The notes: generated by a model from the letters alone, not told the origin. DNA of 64,000 nt from Crenobacter cavernae (GCF_003355495.1 NZ_CP031337.1:2051001-2115000), one strand, 5' to 3'. Counted from the stretch's first letter, positions 1 through 8,622 are shown. Numbers and translations: made by a program.

Positions 1-695
<695 letters not shown>

Positions 696-816
696 ATCAT
701 TTGAGACACTTTAAGAGTGTTGTGACTGCGACGAGAGACGATCGTCACCCAAGAATTTGATTGAACCGTGACCCCTCGGGGGCACGCTTCGGCTTACTAA
801 GTTTGTTGACAGTTTA

Positions 817-932
817 TGTCTGGCGGCCATAGCGAGGTGGTCCCACCCCTTCCCATCCCGAACAGGACCGTGAAACGCCTCAGCGCCGATGATAGTGCAG
901 ATACCTGTGTGAAAGTAGGTCACCGCCAGACG
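817..932 (+). rRNA. rrf: 5S ribosomal RNA
   Basis: A 5S rRNA of about 116 nt. The outer helix pairs GTCTGGCGG at the 5' end with CCGCCAGAC at the 3' end, and the conserved internal word CCCATCCCGAACAGGACCGT is present. It follows the 23S gene by about 120 bases, the normal order of a bacterial rRNA operon, and is followed by a strong terminator. The exact ends may be off by one or two bases. Confidence 0.96.
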
Positions 933-942
933 CCCCTTACGC

Positions 943-970
943 AACCCCCGTGCCCCTGGCACGGGGGTTT
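943..970 (+). terminator. rRNA operon intrinsic terminator
   Basis: A perfect 12-bp stem (AACCCCCGTGCC at 943-954 and GGCACGGGGGTT at 958-969) closes on a 3-nt loop and runs into T residues. It lies ten bases after the 5S gene and ends the rRNA operon. Confidence 0.85.
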
Positions 971-1009
971 GCTGCGTTACGGCGCGCCCCCGCGTCGCTG
1001 CCGCGCCCG

Positions 1010-1362
1010 GCTCGGCCAAGCTGGCGGGTGCCGACGCCCCTCTCCCGCGCGGCCTAGCCCGTGTTCTGCCAGGCCTCGGCCAACCTTGACCGGCTGGCGC
1101 TACGTTGGCCGAGCGGCATATTCCCTTGCACTCTGTTGCGCTTAGGTTGACCGCAATGGTCAATCATGCTGAGCAGATTGACTGTGCACCAGTCTAGGTT
1201 TGCTGGGTTGTTGCCGCTGGCTTCTCTTCTTCTCGACGATTCCCCCTGCCGTTGACCCACGCGGCCAACCTTGACGGTCGAGAGCGCTCGTCGAGTCGCA
1301 ATTTGAGCCCGTGCATTGTCTGAGCCTGTTTAGATTGCCAAGCCTTTTCCCCCTGGTCGTGT
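1010..1362. repeat. Gene-free stretch with three copies of the TTGGCCGAG repeat
   Basis: No convincing gene lies between the rRNA terminator and the insertion sequence. The stretch holds three copies of the dispersed repeat: 1010-1021 (minus orientation), 1074-1085 (minus) and 1103-1114 (plus). The last two form an inverted pair. A degenerate copy, with T replaced by G in the core, lies near 1260-1272 and repeats the CCAACCTTGAC context of the 1081 copy. A short perfect hairpin (TTGACC/GGTCAA) lies at 1147-1163. Open frames here have no coding character. Confidence 0.6.
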
Positions 1363-1378
1363 TGACCTGCCCCCATTT

Positions 1379-2245
1379 TTAGTCCGAAACCAATATAGAG
1401 TCAGGGGTTAACAACTCAGCTTGCCGATAGGCTTCGGCAAACTGGTTCGGGGTCAGGTAGCCCAGCGAGCTATGCGGACGCTCGCCGTTGTATTCGATGC
1501 GCCAAGCTTCAATCACTTCCCGCGCATGCCGCATCGACACGAACCAGTGCTCGTTCAGGCACTCGTCCCGGAAGCGGCCGTTGAAGCTCTCGATGTAGGC
1601 GTTTTCCACCGGCCTACCCGGCCGAATAAACGATAGCCTGACGCCTTGGGCGTAAGCCCATGCATCCAGCGCTTTGCCAGCAAACTCCGGGCCATTGTCG
1701 ACGGTAATGGAAAGGGGCAATCCTCTGGCGTTCGCCAGCCGCTCCAGCACCGACGCCACGCGCAGCCCTGGCAGCGAAGTGTCGACTTCGATGGCCAGGC
1801 ATTCCCGGGTGTAGTCGTCCACGATGTTCAGGCAACGCAGTCGCCGGCCGTCAGCCAGCCCATCCGCAACGAAGTCCATCGACCAGCTCAGGTTGGGCGC
1901 TTGCGGGCGCGGTAGCGGCTTGCGCTCTACACCGGCAATCTGTTTGCGCCGGCGTTTCCTGATACTCAAGCCGGCCTGCCGATAGAGGCGATAGCATCGC
2001 TTGTGGTTTACCCGCCAGCCTTCTCGGTGCAACAGTACCTGCAGCCGTCGGTAGCCATAACGCCGTTTCTCGCCGGCCAATGCCACCATCCGCTCCGTTA
2101 GGAGGCCGTCGGTACCCGTTCGGCTAGACCGATACCGATACAGCGACCGTGAAATGCCGACCAGCCCGCAAGCGCGGGTCACGCCCATGGCGCGTTCGGT
2201 CATGAGCAGCGTGACCGCTTCGCGCCGGGCTTGCGGGCTCACCAC
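1379..2245 (-). CDS. IS3-family transposase OrfB (DDE integrase domain)
   Basis: This 288-residue protein is the catalytic half of an IS3-family transposase. An N-terminal HTH_21-like segment (around residues 40-100) precedes an rve integrase core. Catalytic positions visible are the first Asp in SMDFVADGL, the second in TVDNGPEF, and the Glu in ENAYIESFNGRFRDECL. The C-terminal YNGERPHSSLGYLTPNQFA block is typical of IS407/IS2-like groups. It begins with GTG and overlaps the end of orfA by 7 nt in another frame, so the active OrfAB fusion is probably made by programmed frameshifting. The frame is intact, so the element may still be active. Confidence 0.93.
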   Translation of the reverse strand: MVSPQARREAVTLLMTERAMGVTRACGLVGISRSLYRYRSSRTGTDGLLTERMVALAGEKRRYGYRRLQVLLHREGWRVNHKRCYRLYRQAGLSIRKRRRKQIAGVERKPLPRPQAPNLSWSMDFVADGLADGRRLRCLNIVDDYTRECLAIEVDTSLPGLRVASVLERLANARGLPLSITVDNGPEFAGKALDAWAYAQGVRLSFIRPGRPVENAYIESFNGRFRDECLNEHWFVSMRHAREVIEAWRIEYNGERPHSSLGYLTPNQFAEAYRQAELLTPDSILVSD

Positions 2246-2502
2246 TTTCGGCCAAGCAGGTCTTTCAGCGCGGCGTTATCCAGCAAGGACTCGGCGAGGA
2301 GCCGTTTCAGCCGGGCATTCTCCTGCTCCAACTCCTTCAGGCGCTGCGCCTCCGAAACGGTCATCTCGCCGTACTTGGCTTTCCAGTTGTAGTAGGTCGC
2401 GTCGGCGATGCCGTACTTGCGGCATAGCTCCGCGACTTTGAGACCCGTTTCGGCCTCCTTGAGGATGCTGATGATCTGTTCTTGGCTGAAGCGCTTCTTC
2501 AC
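2239..2502 (-). CDS. IS3-family transposase OrfA (helix-turn-helix)
   Basis: This 87-residue DNA-binding subunit binds the element's ends. Residues 1-45 form an HTH_Tnp_1-type helix-turn-helix (LKVAELCRKYGIADATYYNW). Residues 50-85 form a leucine-zipper-like coiled coil (LKELEQENARLKRLLAE) used for multimerisation. It ends in the overlap with orfB, where an AAAG run could serve as the slip site. Length and order match the family. The sequence TCGGCCAAGC inside it (2248-2257) resembles the dispersed genomic repeat but is probably chance. Confidence 0.92.
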   Translation of the reverse strand: MKKRFSQEQIISILKEAETGLKVAELCRKYGIADATYYNWKAKYGEMTVSEAQRLKELEQENARLKRLLAESLLDNAALKDLLGRKW

Positions 2503-2566
2503 GTCTGTTCCTCTCAGGTGAAACAGACTCTACATCAGGATGGGACTAAATTCGGGGAGCAGGTTA

Positions 2567-2992
2567 CGGACGGCTGCATGTGCTGTCGTGCCGAGAAGGA
2601 CTTTACTGTCACCCTCACATAGCTTCTACTTTTCTCATCGGCCTACGTCTATGGCGCCGCATGGTAATGTGGCAAGCATGTTTTGCTGTTTGTAAAGATA
2701 GTTTCACGGCTTGTAGCCCCGTCGCGCATGAAGACTAGGGGTTGTCCTCTGGAGCGTGGGTGTCTCTGTTTTCATACGGTCGGGCGATTTGTCTGAGAAT
2801 ACCGTGGTAATCCAAGGGTTTCTGTCATATTCTGTGCTGACTGGTACGGCCTGAATGGGCATGGACATACCGGTCATGCGAGGCCATGCGGGAGAGTCTC
2901 GCCGGTGACGGCGGATAAGACTTCTTTCGAAGCAATCAATACAGAGTGGCGTGAACAGCGCCCGGGCATACATCTTTAAAAGGAGAAGTTCC
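2567..2992. other. Gene-free stretch upstream of a small gene
   Basis: About 425 bases without a credible gene. It is more AT-rich than the rest of the window. A minus-strand open frame crosses it but runs antisense through the next gene and has no recognisable features. The 3' end carries the ribosome binding site of the 64-residue gene (AAAAGGAGAAG, 2978-2988). The promoter must lie here but I cannot fix it. Confidence 0.5.
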
Positions 2993-3187
2993 ATGGAAGA
3001 GAACAAACTGTCTTTGGCTGATACTTTCAACCTGAAGAATGTGACGGAGAATGGTGACATCGCTCTGTTGCTCGACAAGGTGAGTGAGATCAAGGACGAC
3101 CTGGCTGAATTGCGTGCGCTGGCCTCCCAGCAAGGTGCTGGCGCGCTGACCGCCAAAATCGACGTGATTTTGGGCAAGCTTTCCTGA
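2993..3187 (+). CDS. Small hypothetical protein, 64 residues
   Basis: I do not recognise this protein. It is a 64-residue, acidic, probably all-helical product beginning MEENKLSLADTFNL. Residues 18-45 show heptad-like spacing (LLLDKVSEIKDDLAELRALA), suggesting a short coiled coil. There is no signal peptide, membrane segment or cysteine. The ATG at 2993 is preferred over an earlier in-frame start because AAGGAG lies eight bases upstream. A clean intrinsic terminator follows, so it is a monocistronic gene with its own signals, which argues that it is real and perhaps well expressed. It could be a small structural or regulatory protein. Confidence 0.75.
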   Translation: MEENKLSLADTFNLKNVTENGDIALLLDKVSEIKDDLAELRALASQQGAGALTAKIDVILGKLS

Positions 3188-3226
3188 GCGAAAAGATCGT
3201 GACTGGCCTTCGGGTGCGGTGATCGG

Positions 3227-3258
3227 AAGGGCAGGGCGGAGACGCCTTGCCCTTTTTT
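3227..3258 (+). terminator. Intrinsic terminator of the 64-residue gene
   Basis: AAGGGCAGGGCG (3227-3238) pairs with CGCCTTGCCCTT (3243-3254) with one G-U pair, followed by a T run. Confidence 0.85.
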
Positions 3259-3400
3259 ATTGCTCGCAGCGGAATTTTATTCCGCACTGCAGCGTGCCTT
3301 GCCGTTCCGGCTTTTGTATAGTGGCCCAAACATGCCGAAAAGGCGCCGATAAGCTCTCGTTTGCACGCGACGAAGCAAAATGTCAGGGATAGGGGACTGT

Positions 3401-4879
3401 ATGAGGCTGGGCGGGAGTGGAGGCGGGCTAGTGGCTTTGCTTTGGGGGGGGCTGGCGCTGGCGGCGGCAGGACTCAAACCACTGGTGATCGGCGTGGAGC
3501 GCTTCGATCATTCGCCGCATTTCGACGGTTCGCACGGCGATTATCGTGGTTTCGCGCGCGAACTGTTGGATCTGTTCGGCAAGAGCCGCGGGTATGCCAT
3601 CCAGTATCGCGCCTTGCCCATTCCCGATCTCTACCAGGCGTTTTTCGTCTCACACGACGTCGACGCCAAGTTTCCCGACAACCCGTCCTGGATGCCGGCA
3701 CGGCGCAAACCGTTCCATGTCAGTTATTCGGCCGGCGTGATCGACTTCACGGAAGGGGTGATGTTGCGGTCGGCGGCGCTCGGCAAGGAGGTGTCGACGT
3801 TGCGCCGACTCGGTACGATCCAGGGCTTCGACCCGGTGCCATACCGGCAGAAGATCCAGACCGGCCAGATGACAGTGAGCCGCTTCGGCGACGTCGACTC
3901 AATGCTGCAGGCCGCCGTGAAGGGCGAAATCGATGGAGCGTACCTGAATGTCGCTGTCGCCGCCTACCGCTTGCGTCAGGCCGGTCAAGCCGATGCCTTG
4001 CAGTTCAACCCGGAGTGGCCACATGCGGTCGGCAGCTACGCCTTGTCGAGCGTCACTCGTCCAGACGTCATCCGCGATTTCGACGCCTTCCTGCATGGCG
4101 AAAAGGCAGCGATCGATCAGCTCAGAAAAAAACACGGCATCGTCTTCCTGCCGCCGGTCTCGGCGTCGCCAGGGTTGGCCGAGCCTGCGCAGAGGCGCGC
4201 GCTGACGTCGCGCCCCTACCTGACGCTGTGTCACGACCATCTGCCTCCGTACGCAGTCGGGCACGGGCGCTGGATTGGCGATGGTTCCAAGTTCCGTGCC
4301 ACACGCCGAGTTTTTCGGGAGGCCGGGCTGCAGCTGCGCGTACTGCAGCTGCCCTGGGCGCGCTGCCTGTCCGAGGCGGCACTAGGCAGGGTGGACGGTG
4401 TGCTGCCGACGTTCCGGACGTCCGAGCGCGAACAGAAGTTCGTGTTCAGCGAACCGGTGGTGCAGCAGGAAATGGCGTTCTTCTACACACGAAAGCATTA
4501 CCCGAATGGGCTCAGCTGGAAGAATTACAGCGAGCTGCGCGGTGCACGGCTTGGCATGCTGCTCGGCGGCAGCGTCGACACGCAGATGGAGCGCACTTTG
4601 GCCGACGGGGGCGTGGTGAATCGGGTGGTCGACGCCGAGACGCTGATGCGCTTGCTGGCGCTCGGCCGGCTCGACCTGGTTGCGCTCGATCGGCAGGCCG
4701 GCCTATACGAATTGCAGCGCCTCGGGCTCGGCAAGCGGCTGACGGCCAGTGAAAAACTGGTCTCGGTGCGGCCGGCGGCGATTGCGCTGTCGCGCGAGTC
4801 GGGCGCGGCGCAGCTGATGCCGCGGATCAACGCGGCGATCGCTCGTCTGCGCGCGCAGGGACGCCTTGCCGGCGACTAA
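3401..4879 (+). CDS. Tandem periplasmic solute-binding (SBP_bac_3-like) protein
   Basis: A secreted protein of 492 residues that appears to hold two type-2 periplasmic binding domains in a row. A signal peptide runs from MRLGGSGGG through an alanine-rich hydrophobic segment. Domain 1 begins at LKPLVIGVERFDHSPHF; domain 2 begins near residue 275 at RPYLTLCHDHLPPYAVG and carries the family-3 FRTSEREQKFVFSEPVV segment. Amino-acid or amine sensing is likely for the family; the ligand is unknown. No membrane segment, kinase or GGDEF domain follows, and no ABC transporter genes are adjacent. I prefer the ATG at 3401, behind AGGGGA, over one seven codons earlier. A copy of the TTGGCCGAG repeat lies at the domain junction (4173). 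Confidence 0.75.
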   Translation: MRLGGSGGGLVALLWGGLALAAAGLKPLVIGVERFDHSPHFDGSHGDYRGFARELLDLFGKSRGYAIQYRALPIPDLYQAFFVSHDVDAKFPDNPSWMPARRKPFHVSYSAGVIDFTEGVMLRSAALGKEVSTLRRLGTIQGFDPVPYRQKIQTGQMTVSRFGDVDSMLQAAVKGEIDGAYLNVAVAAYRLRQAGQADALQFNPEWPHAVGSYALSSVTRPDVIRDFDAFLHGEKAAIDQLRKKHGIVFLPPVSASPGLAEPAQRRALTSRPYLTLCHDHLPPYAVGHGRWIGDGSKFRATRRVFREAGLQLRVLQLPWARCLSEAALGRVDGVLPTFRTSEREQKFVFSEPVVQQEMAFFYTRKHYPNGLSWKNYSELRGARLGMLLGGSVDTQMERTLADGGVVNRVVDAETLMRLLALGRLDLVALDRQAGLYELQRLGLGKRLTASEKLVSVRPAAIALSRESGAAQLMPRINAAIARLRAQGRLAGD

Positions 4880-4911
4880 AGCGCTGGAGCAGGGCGCTGC
4901 ATCGCGGGGAA

Positions 4912-5214
4912 TCAGTGCTCCAGGCCGACCTCGAAGACCGGTTCAGGCACGCAGCGCATCCATTCCTCGAACGCGAGGCAGTGAGCACGAGCTTCGGCGT
5001 TGCGCCAGTTGTGGATCACCTCGTCGGCTTCGGTCAGCCCGGTCGGGTAATCCTTGAACTGAGTCAAGGCATAGTCGTGTGCCCACTTGGCGAAGGTCGC
5101 GCAATCTTCGGTACCGAAGTGGTCGATCAAGGCGCGTCGGAAATTGATCTCGAACTCGCGCGCGTCGACCGGGGTGTACTGCGGTTTGACGAGACGGATG
5201 GTGAGGCGGGGCAT
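4912..5214 (-). CDS. Hypothetical protein, about 100 residues
   Basis: I do not recognise this protein. It is soluble, mildly acidic and rich in aromatic residues, with a central motif FAKWAHDYALTQFKDYP and a tryptophan-containing C-terminal half (HNWRNAEARAHCLAFEEW). No signal peptide or membrane segment is visible. The start is uncertain: the ATG at 5214 has GGAG nine bases upstream, while an ATG six codons earlier (5232) has no clear ribosome binding site. It ends close to, and converges with, the tandem binding-protein gene. Function cannot be inferred. Confidence 0.6.
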   Translation of the reverse strand: MPRLTIRLVKPQYTPVDAREFEINFRRALIDHFGTEDCATFAKWAHDYALTQFKDYPTGLTEADEVIHNWRNAEARAHCLAFEEWMRCVPEPVFEVGLEH

Positions 5215-5285
5215 GGAGGGGTGCTCCGTCATGGATGCGATGGAAAACCCCAGTATATAGACTCGTCGTATAAAACGAAATACGA

Positions 5286-5315
5286 CGAAAACGGCCCGCC
5301 GGATGGCGGGCCGCT
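5286..5315 (-). terminator. Intrinsic terminator downstream of proQ
   Basis: Read on the minus strand, GGCCCGCC-ATCC-GGCGGGCC (5293-5312) forms a perfect 8-bp stem followed by GTTTTCG. It lies just after the ProQ stop codon. Confidence 0.75.
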
Positions 5316-5337
5316 GCGTTTGGCTGACGGGCCGGTA

Positions 5338-5757
5338 TTATTCGGCGCTAGGCGCTTCGGCGGCAGGGGCCGGTGCGGCTTGTTCGACCGGCTTGGTGGC
5401 CGGCTTTTCGGCGAGCGCGTCGTAGCGCTGCTGGGCTTCGATCTTTTCTTCCTCGCTGAGGGTCGCGGTCTCGCGGCCCTTGAGGTCATAACGCTTGCCG
5501 CCCTTGGCGAGCGACTTCAGGTAGCGCGGTTTCTTGCAGTGGTTGGTGAGCACGCGCGTCACTAAGGTCGAGTCGAATTGCGACAGCTCGGCGATCAGGA
5601 CTTCGTGAATACCGATGGCTAGTGGGCGGAACTGTTTGAAGACCGCGTACTTGCTGTACAGATGATCGGCGATCATCTCGGTCTGTTTTTTCTTGCTCAG
5701 GGTCTGGACCGCCGTCTTCAGGGCGGCGCCCAGGGCGGTTTCCGGTTTTTGCGTCAT
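5338..5757 (-). CDS. proQ: ProQ/FinO-family RNA chaperone
   Basis: A 139-residue RNA-binding protein of the ProQ/FinO family, which binds structured small RNAs and mRNA 3' ends. The FinO domain occupies about residues 20-105, with the family signatures FRPLAIGIHEVL and a basic segment (KPRYLKSLAKGGKRYDL). A low-complexity Ala/Pro/Glu tail follows. The protein lacks the C-terminal Tudor-like domain of E. coli ProQ and so resembles the minimal ProQ proteins of Neisseria. I chose the ATG at 5757 (MTQKPET) because the upstream in-frame extension is arginine-rich and unlike the family. It is probably monocistronic, ending at the hairpin 23 bases downstream. Confidence 0.85.
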   Translation of the reverse strand: MTQKPETALGAALKTAVQTLSKKKQTEMIADHLYSKYAVFKQFRPLAIGIHEVLIAELSQFDSTLVTRVLTNHCKKPRYLKSLAKGGKRYDLKGRETATLSEEEKIEAQQRYDALAEKPATKPVEQAAPAPAAEAPSAE

Positions 5758-5858
5758 GGTGCGGTGTGACTCCGTGGTCGTCAGGCCAGCCAAAGGCGTA
5801 ATCGTACCGCGCTTGCCCCCGCGATGCCACCGCCGCATGCCTTCGCGGCGGCCGGCAA

Positions 5859-5870
5859 GGTTGGCCGAGC
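5859..5870 (+). repeat. TTGGCCGAG repeat copy between genes
   Basis: Exact 12-mer GGTTGGCCGAGC in the gap between the proV-like stop codon and the proQ start. The flanks GGCAAGG and CCTTGCC extend it into an imperfect inverted repeat (about 5854-5877), so it may also act as a terminator. Confidence 0.8.
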
Positions 5871-5886
5871 CTTGCCGGGACAGGCT

Positions 5887-6699
5887 TCAGGCCGGGCGGC
5901 GTCGCTCGACAAAGCGCCTGACGTAGTCGTCGGCCGGTGCCTCGATGATCTGTCGCGCTTCGCCATCCTGCACCAGTCGACCGTCGCGCAGGATGGCGAT
6001 CCGCTCTCCGAGCCGCAGCGCCTCGTCGAGGTCGTGGGTGACGAAGACGATGGTTTTTTTCAGCGCCGACTGCAGTGCAAGCAACTGATCCTGCATCTCG
6101 GCGCGGATCAGCGGGTCGAGCGCCGAGAATGCCTCGTCCATCAACAGCAGCTCGGCGTCCATCGCCAGCGCGCGCGCGAGGCCGACGCGCTGTTTCATGC
6201 CGCCTGACAGCGTATCCGGGTAGTGGCGAGCGTAGCCCGTCAGGCCGACGCGGTCTATCCAGTCGCGGGCTTGCTTCAGCGCCACGTCGCGCGGCTCGCC
6301 GCGCACGATCAGGCCGTAGGCGACGTTTTCCGCCACGGTCTTGTGCGGCAAGAGGCCGAAGCCCTGGAACACCATGCTGACCTGGCGGCGGCGGTAGTCG
6401 CGCAGCCGCGCCGCGTCGTAATCGAGGATGTTGTCGCCGTCGACCTCGATGCGGCCTTCGGTCGGGTCGATCAGGCGGTTCAGGTGACGGATCAGCGTCG
6501 ACTTGCCCGAGCCGGACAGCCCCATCAGTACGGTGATGCGGCCAGGCTCGATGTCGAGCGACACGCGGTCGAGGCCGACGGTGCTGCCGGTCGCGGCGAG
6601 GATGGCCGCCTTGTCCTGGCCCGATTTCAACAATTGCAGCGCCTTGTTCGGGTCGGCACCGAAGATTTTCACGACGTTTTTGATGCGGATCGCGGGCAT
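5887..6699 (-). CDS. proV: Glycine betaine/choline-type ABC transporter ATPase
   Basis: The 270-residue ATP-hydrolysing subunit of an osmoprotectant or quaternary amine importer. All ABC motifs are visible: Walker A GLSGSGKST, Q-loop VFQGFGLLPH, signature LSGGMKQR, Walker B LLLMDEAFSALD and switch THDLDEA. The N-terminal segment KIFGADPNKALQLL is typical of ProV/OpuAA. ProV proteins of about 400 residues carry C-terminal CBS domains that sense ionic strength; this protein ends right after the ATPase core and lacks them, so osmotic gating by CBS is unlikely. The ATG at 6699 lies five bases after the permease stop and is probably translationally coupled. Confidence 0.88.
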   Translation of the reverse strand: MPAIRIKNVVKIFGADPNKALQLLKSGQDKAAILAATGSTVGLDRVSLDIEPGRITVLMGLSGSGKSTLIRHLNRLIDPTEGRIEVDGDNILDYDAARLRDYRRRQVSMVFQGFGLLPHKTVAENVAYGLIVRGEPRDVALKQARDWIDRVGLTGYARHYPDTLSGGMKQRVGLARALAMDAELLLMDEAFSALDPLIRAEMQDQLLALQSALKKTIVFVTHDLDEALRLGERIAILRDGRLVQDGEARQIIEAPADDYVRRFVERRRPA

Positions 6700-6704
6700 C
6701 GGGA

Positions 6705-7583
6705 TTATCTGGGGGCGGGCTCGGCCAACGTGGTCGAGCGCTGGCGTCTCGGACTGCCGTAGGCCTGGCTGATGCGGTCGATGACGATGGCGAGGATGAC
6801 GATCGCGATGCCGGCCTGCATGCCTCGGCCAACGTCTAGCGTCTGGATGCCGACGAGCACGTCTTCGCCGAGGCCGCGCGCGCCTATCATCGACGCGAGC
6901 ACCACCATCGCCAGCGCCATCATCGTCGTCTGGTTGACGCCGGCCATGATGGACGGGCGCGCCAGCGGCAGCTGCACGCCGACCAGCAGCTGCCAGCGCG
7001 TGGTGCCGAACGACCACGCCGCCTCGGTCAGCTCCTTGTCGACCTCGCGGATGCCGAGGTCGGTGAGACGGATCAGGGGCGGCACCGCGTAGACGACGGT
7101 CGCGAAGATCGCCGGCACCTTGCCGAGGCCGAACAGCATCAGCACCGGGATCAGGTAGACGAAGGACGGTAGCGTCTGCATCACGTCGAGCACCGGCAGC
7201 AACAGCTTTCTCAGCGTGTCAGACTGAGACATCAAAATGCCGGTAGGGATGCCGATCAAGACGGCGAGCACGGTGGCGACCGCCATGATGGCCAGCGTCT
7301 GCATCAGCGCGTCCCACAGGCCGAAGCAGCCGATCAGGTAGAGCAGGGCGACGAGGCCGAGGCTGCGGCCTACGCTTTTCGTCGCATGCCAGGCGATGAG
7401 GCCGGCGACGAGCAGCACCAGCCACGGCGGCGACGCGCGCAGCGTGCTCTCGAGCGGGACCAGCGCGTATTGCAGAACGGCGCCCGAGAACGCGCGGAAC
7501 TGGTCGCCGAAGCGGCCGACCAGCGTCTCGACGAAGGCGTTGACGCCTTCCTTGATCGACAGTGGGTAGAAGATGCCGTCCAT
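6705..7583 (-). CDS. proW: Glycine betaine/choline-type ABC transporter permease
   Basis: A 292-residue inner-membrane permease of the ProW/OpuAB family with about six to seven hydrophobic segments. The binding-protein-dependent transport domain is clear: MQTLPSFVYLIPVLMLFG and the EAA-like loop EAAWSFGTTRWQLLVGVQLPLA, which contacts the ATPase. A Met/Ala-rich stretch and ASMIGARGLGEDVL follow, both conserved in the family. It lies seven bases after the binding-protein gene, so the three genes form one operon in the order binding protein, permease, ATPase. Two copies of the dispersed repeat (6719 and 6823) lie in its 3' end. Confidence 0.92.
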   Translation of the reverse strand: MDGIFYPLSIKEGVNAFVETLVGRFGDQFRAFSGAVLQYALVPLESTLRASPPWLVLLVAGLIAWHATKSVGRSLGLVALLYLIGCFGLWDALMQTLAIMAVATVLAVLIGIPTGILMSQSDTLRKLLLPVLDVMQTLPSFVYLIPVLMLFGLGKVPAIFATVVYAVPPLIRLTDLGIREVDKELTEAAWSFGTTRWQLLVGVQLPLARPSIMAGVNQTTMMALAMVVLASMIGARGLGEDVLVGIQTLDVGRGMQAGIAIVILAIVIDRISQAYGSPRRQRSTTLAEPAPR

Positions 7584-7590
7584 GTCGCCC

Positions 7591-8622
7591 TTACTTCAGC
7601 GCCGCCGACAGCCTGGCCGCGACGTCGGCCGGCACCCAGCGTTTCCAGACCTCGGGGTGGCTCTTCAGGAACAACCGGGACGCCTGTTTGGCGTCGCGCT
7701 TGTTGTCGGCCATGTCGGCGAGCGATCGGTTGAGCAGGGCTATCGGCACGTTGAACTTGGAAAGCACGCCGATGAGCGCCGGGTCCGCGTCGTGGAAGGC
7801 TTTCGACACGCCGGACTGGATCAGCGCCGGCGGCGACGCCGATGGGCAGGGCCGGGGATGGTTCTTGTCTGCCAGCGTCTTGAAGCAGGCGTCGTTCCAC
7901 GCCGGTTCCTTCAGTTTGGCGAAGCGGTACTTGCCCATCAGCGGCGTCGGCGACCAGTAGTAGAACACGAGCGGCTTGCCGCGCTGGTAGGCCGACGCGA
8001 TCTCGGCGTCGAGCGCGGCGCCGGTGCCGGGGCGGAAGTTCACGTAGCTGTCGGTGAGCTTGTACGCCTTCAGCTTCTGGCTGTTCACGCCTTCGCAGGT
8101 CCAGCCGGTCGGGCAGTTGAGGAAGCGCCCCTTGGCCGGTTCCTCGTCGTCGCGGAACACCGACTTGTAGCGCGGCAGGTCGAACACCGACGCGAGGCCC
8201 GGCGCCTGCGGCTTGATGCCACGCCTGACGTCGCCCTTGACCACATATTCGGGCACGTACCAGCCCTCGGTCGCGCCGACGATGGGCTTGCCGACCGCCT
8301 TGACCTTGCCGGCCTTGAATGCGGCGTTCCATGCGTCGCTGCGGCCTATCCATTCCTCTGCGACGACTTGCAGGTCGTTGTTGCCGAGCGCGGTCTCGAA
8401 GGTGACAGTGTTGCCGGGGAGGGTTTCGGTCTGGCAGCCGTAGCCCTTCTCGAACACGAAGCGCAACAGTTCGGTGAGGAAGGCGCCGCTTTCCCAGTTA
8501 GGCCCGGCGAGCGTCACCGGCTTGCCCGACGCGCACCACGGCGAGGTCGATACGGCGTGGGCGGGCAGGCCGGAGAGCACGACGGCGAGACAGCAGACGG
8601 CGGAGAGGGTAGTCGGGCGCAT
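7591..8622 (-). CDS. proX: Glycine betaine/choline-type ABC transporter binding protein
   Basis: A 343-residue periplasmic substrate-binding protein of the OpuAC/ProX type. The signal peptide ends at GLPAHA (about residue 23). The mature part has the family motifs VTLAGPNWESGAFLTELL and WIGRSDAWNAAF, plus several aromatic residues (Trp, Tyr) of the kind that form cation-pi cages for quaternary amines. Two or more cysteine pairs (for example CPTGWTCEG) suggest disulfides. It is the first gene of the importer operon. The exact substrate among betaine, choline, proline betaine and related amines cannot be fixed from sequence. The ATG at 8622 is chosen because the signal peptide starts there. Confidence 0.88.
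   Translation of the reverse strand: MRPTTLSAVCCLAVVLSGLPAHAVSTSPWCASGKPVTLAGPNWESGAFLTELLRFVFEKGYGCQTETLPGNTVTFETALGNNDLQVVAEEWIGRSDAWNAAFKAGKVKAVGKPIVGATEGWYVPEYVVKGDVRRGIKPQAPGLASVFDLPRYKSVFRDDEEPAKGRFLNCPTGWTCEGVNSQKLKAYKLTDSYVNFRPGTGAALDAEIASAYQRGKPLVFYYWSPTPLMGKYRFAKLKEPAWNDACFKTLADKNHPRPCPSASPPALIQSGVSKAFHDADPALIGVLSKFNVPIALLNRSLADMADNKRDAKQASRLFLKSHPEVWKRWVPADVAARLSAALK

Larger units (their letters stand above)
1363..2566 (-). mobile_element. IS3-family insertion sequence, about 1.2 kb
   Basis: The element holds the overlapping orfA/orfB pair of IS3-family transposons, both on the minus strand. Imperfect terminal inverted repeats can be read directly: the left end starts TGACCTGCCCCC near 1364, the right end read inward starts TAACCTGCTCCCC near 2566, and both continue into TTAGTCC and a later TAGAGTC. 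Total length of about 1,204 bp is normal for the family. I see no matching 3-5 bp target duplication, so the flanks may have rearranged or a tip may be off by a base or two. It sits just behind the rRNA operon. Confidence 0.85.

Noticed and set aside
2248..2257. TCGGCCAAGC inside the insertion sequence
   Set aside because: It resembles the dispersed repeat but lies inside a mobile element's coding overlap and lacks the GAG end, so chance is likely.
2704..3177. A 157-residue minus-strand open frame
   Set aside because: It is antisense to the 64-residue gene, which has a strong ribosome site and terminator, and has no coding features.
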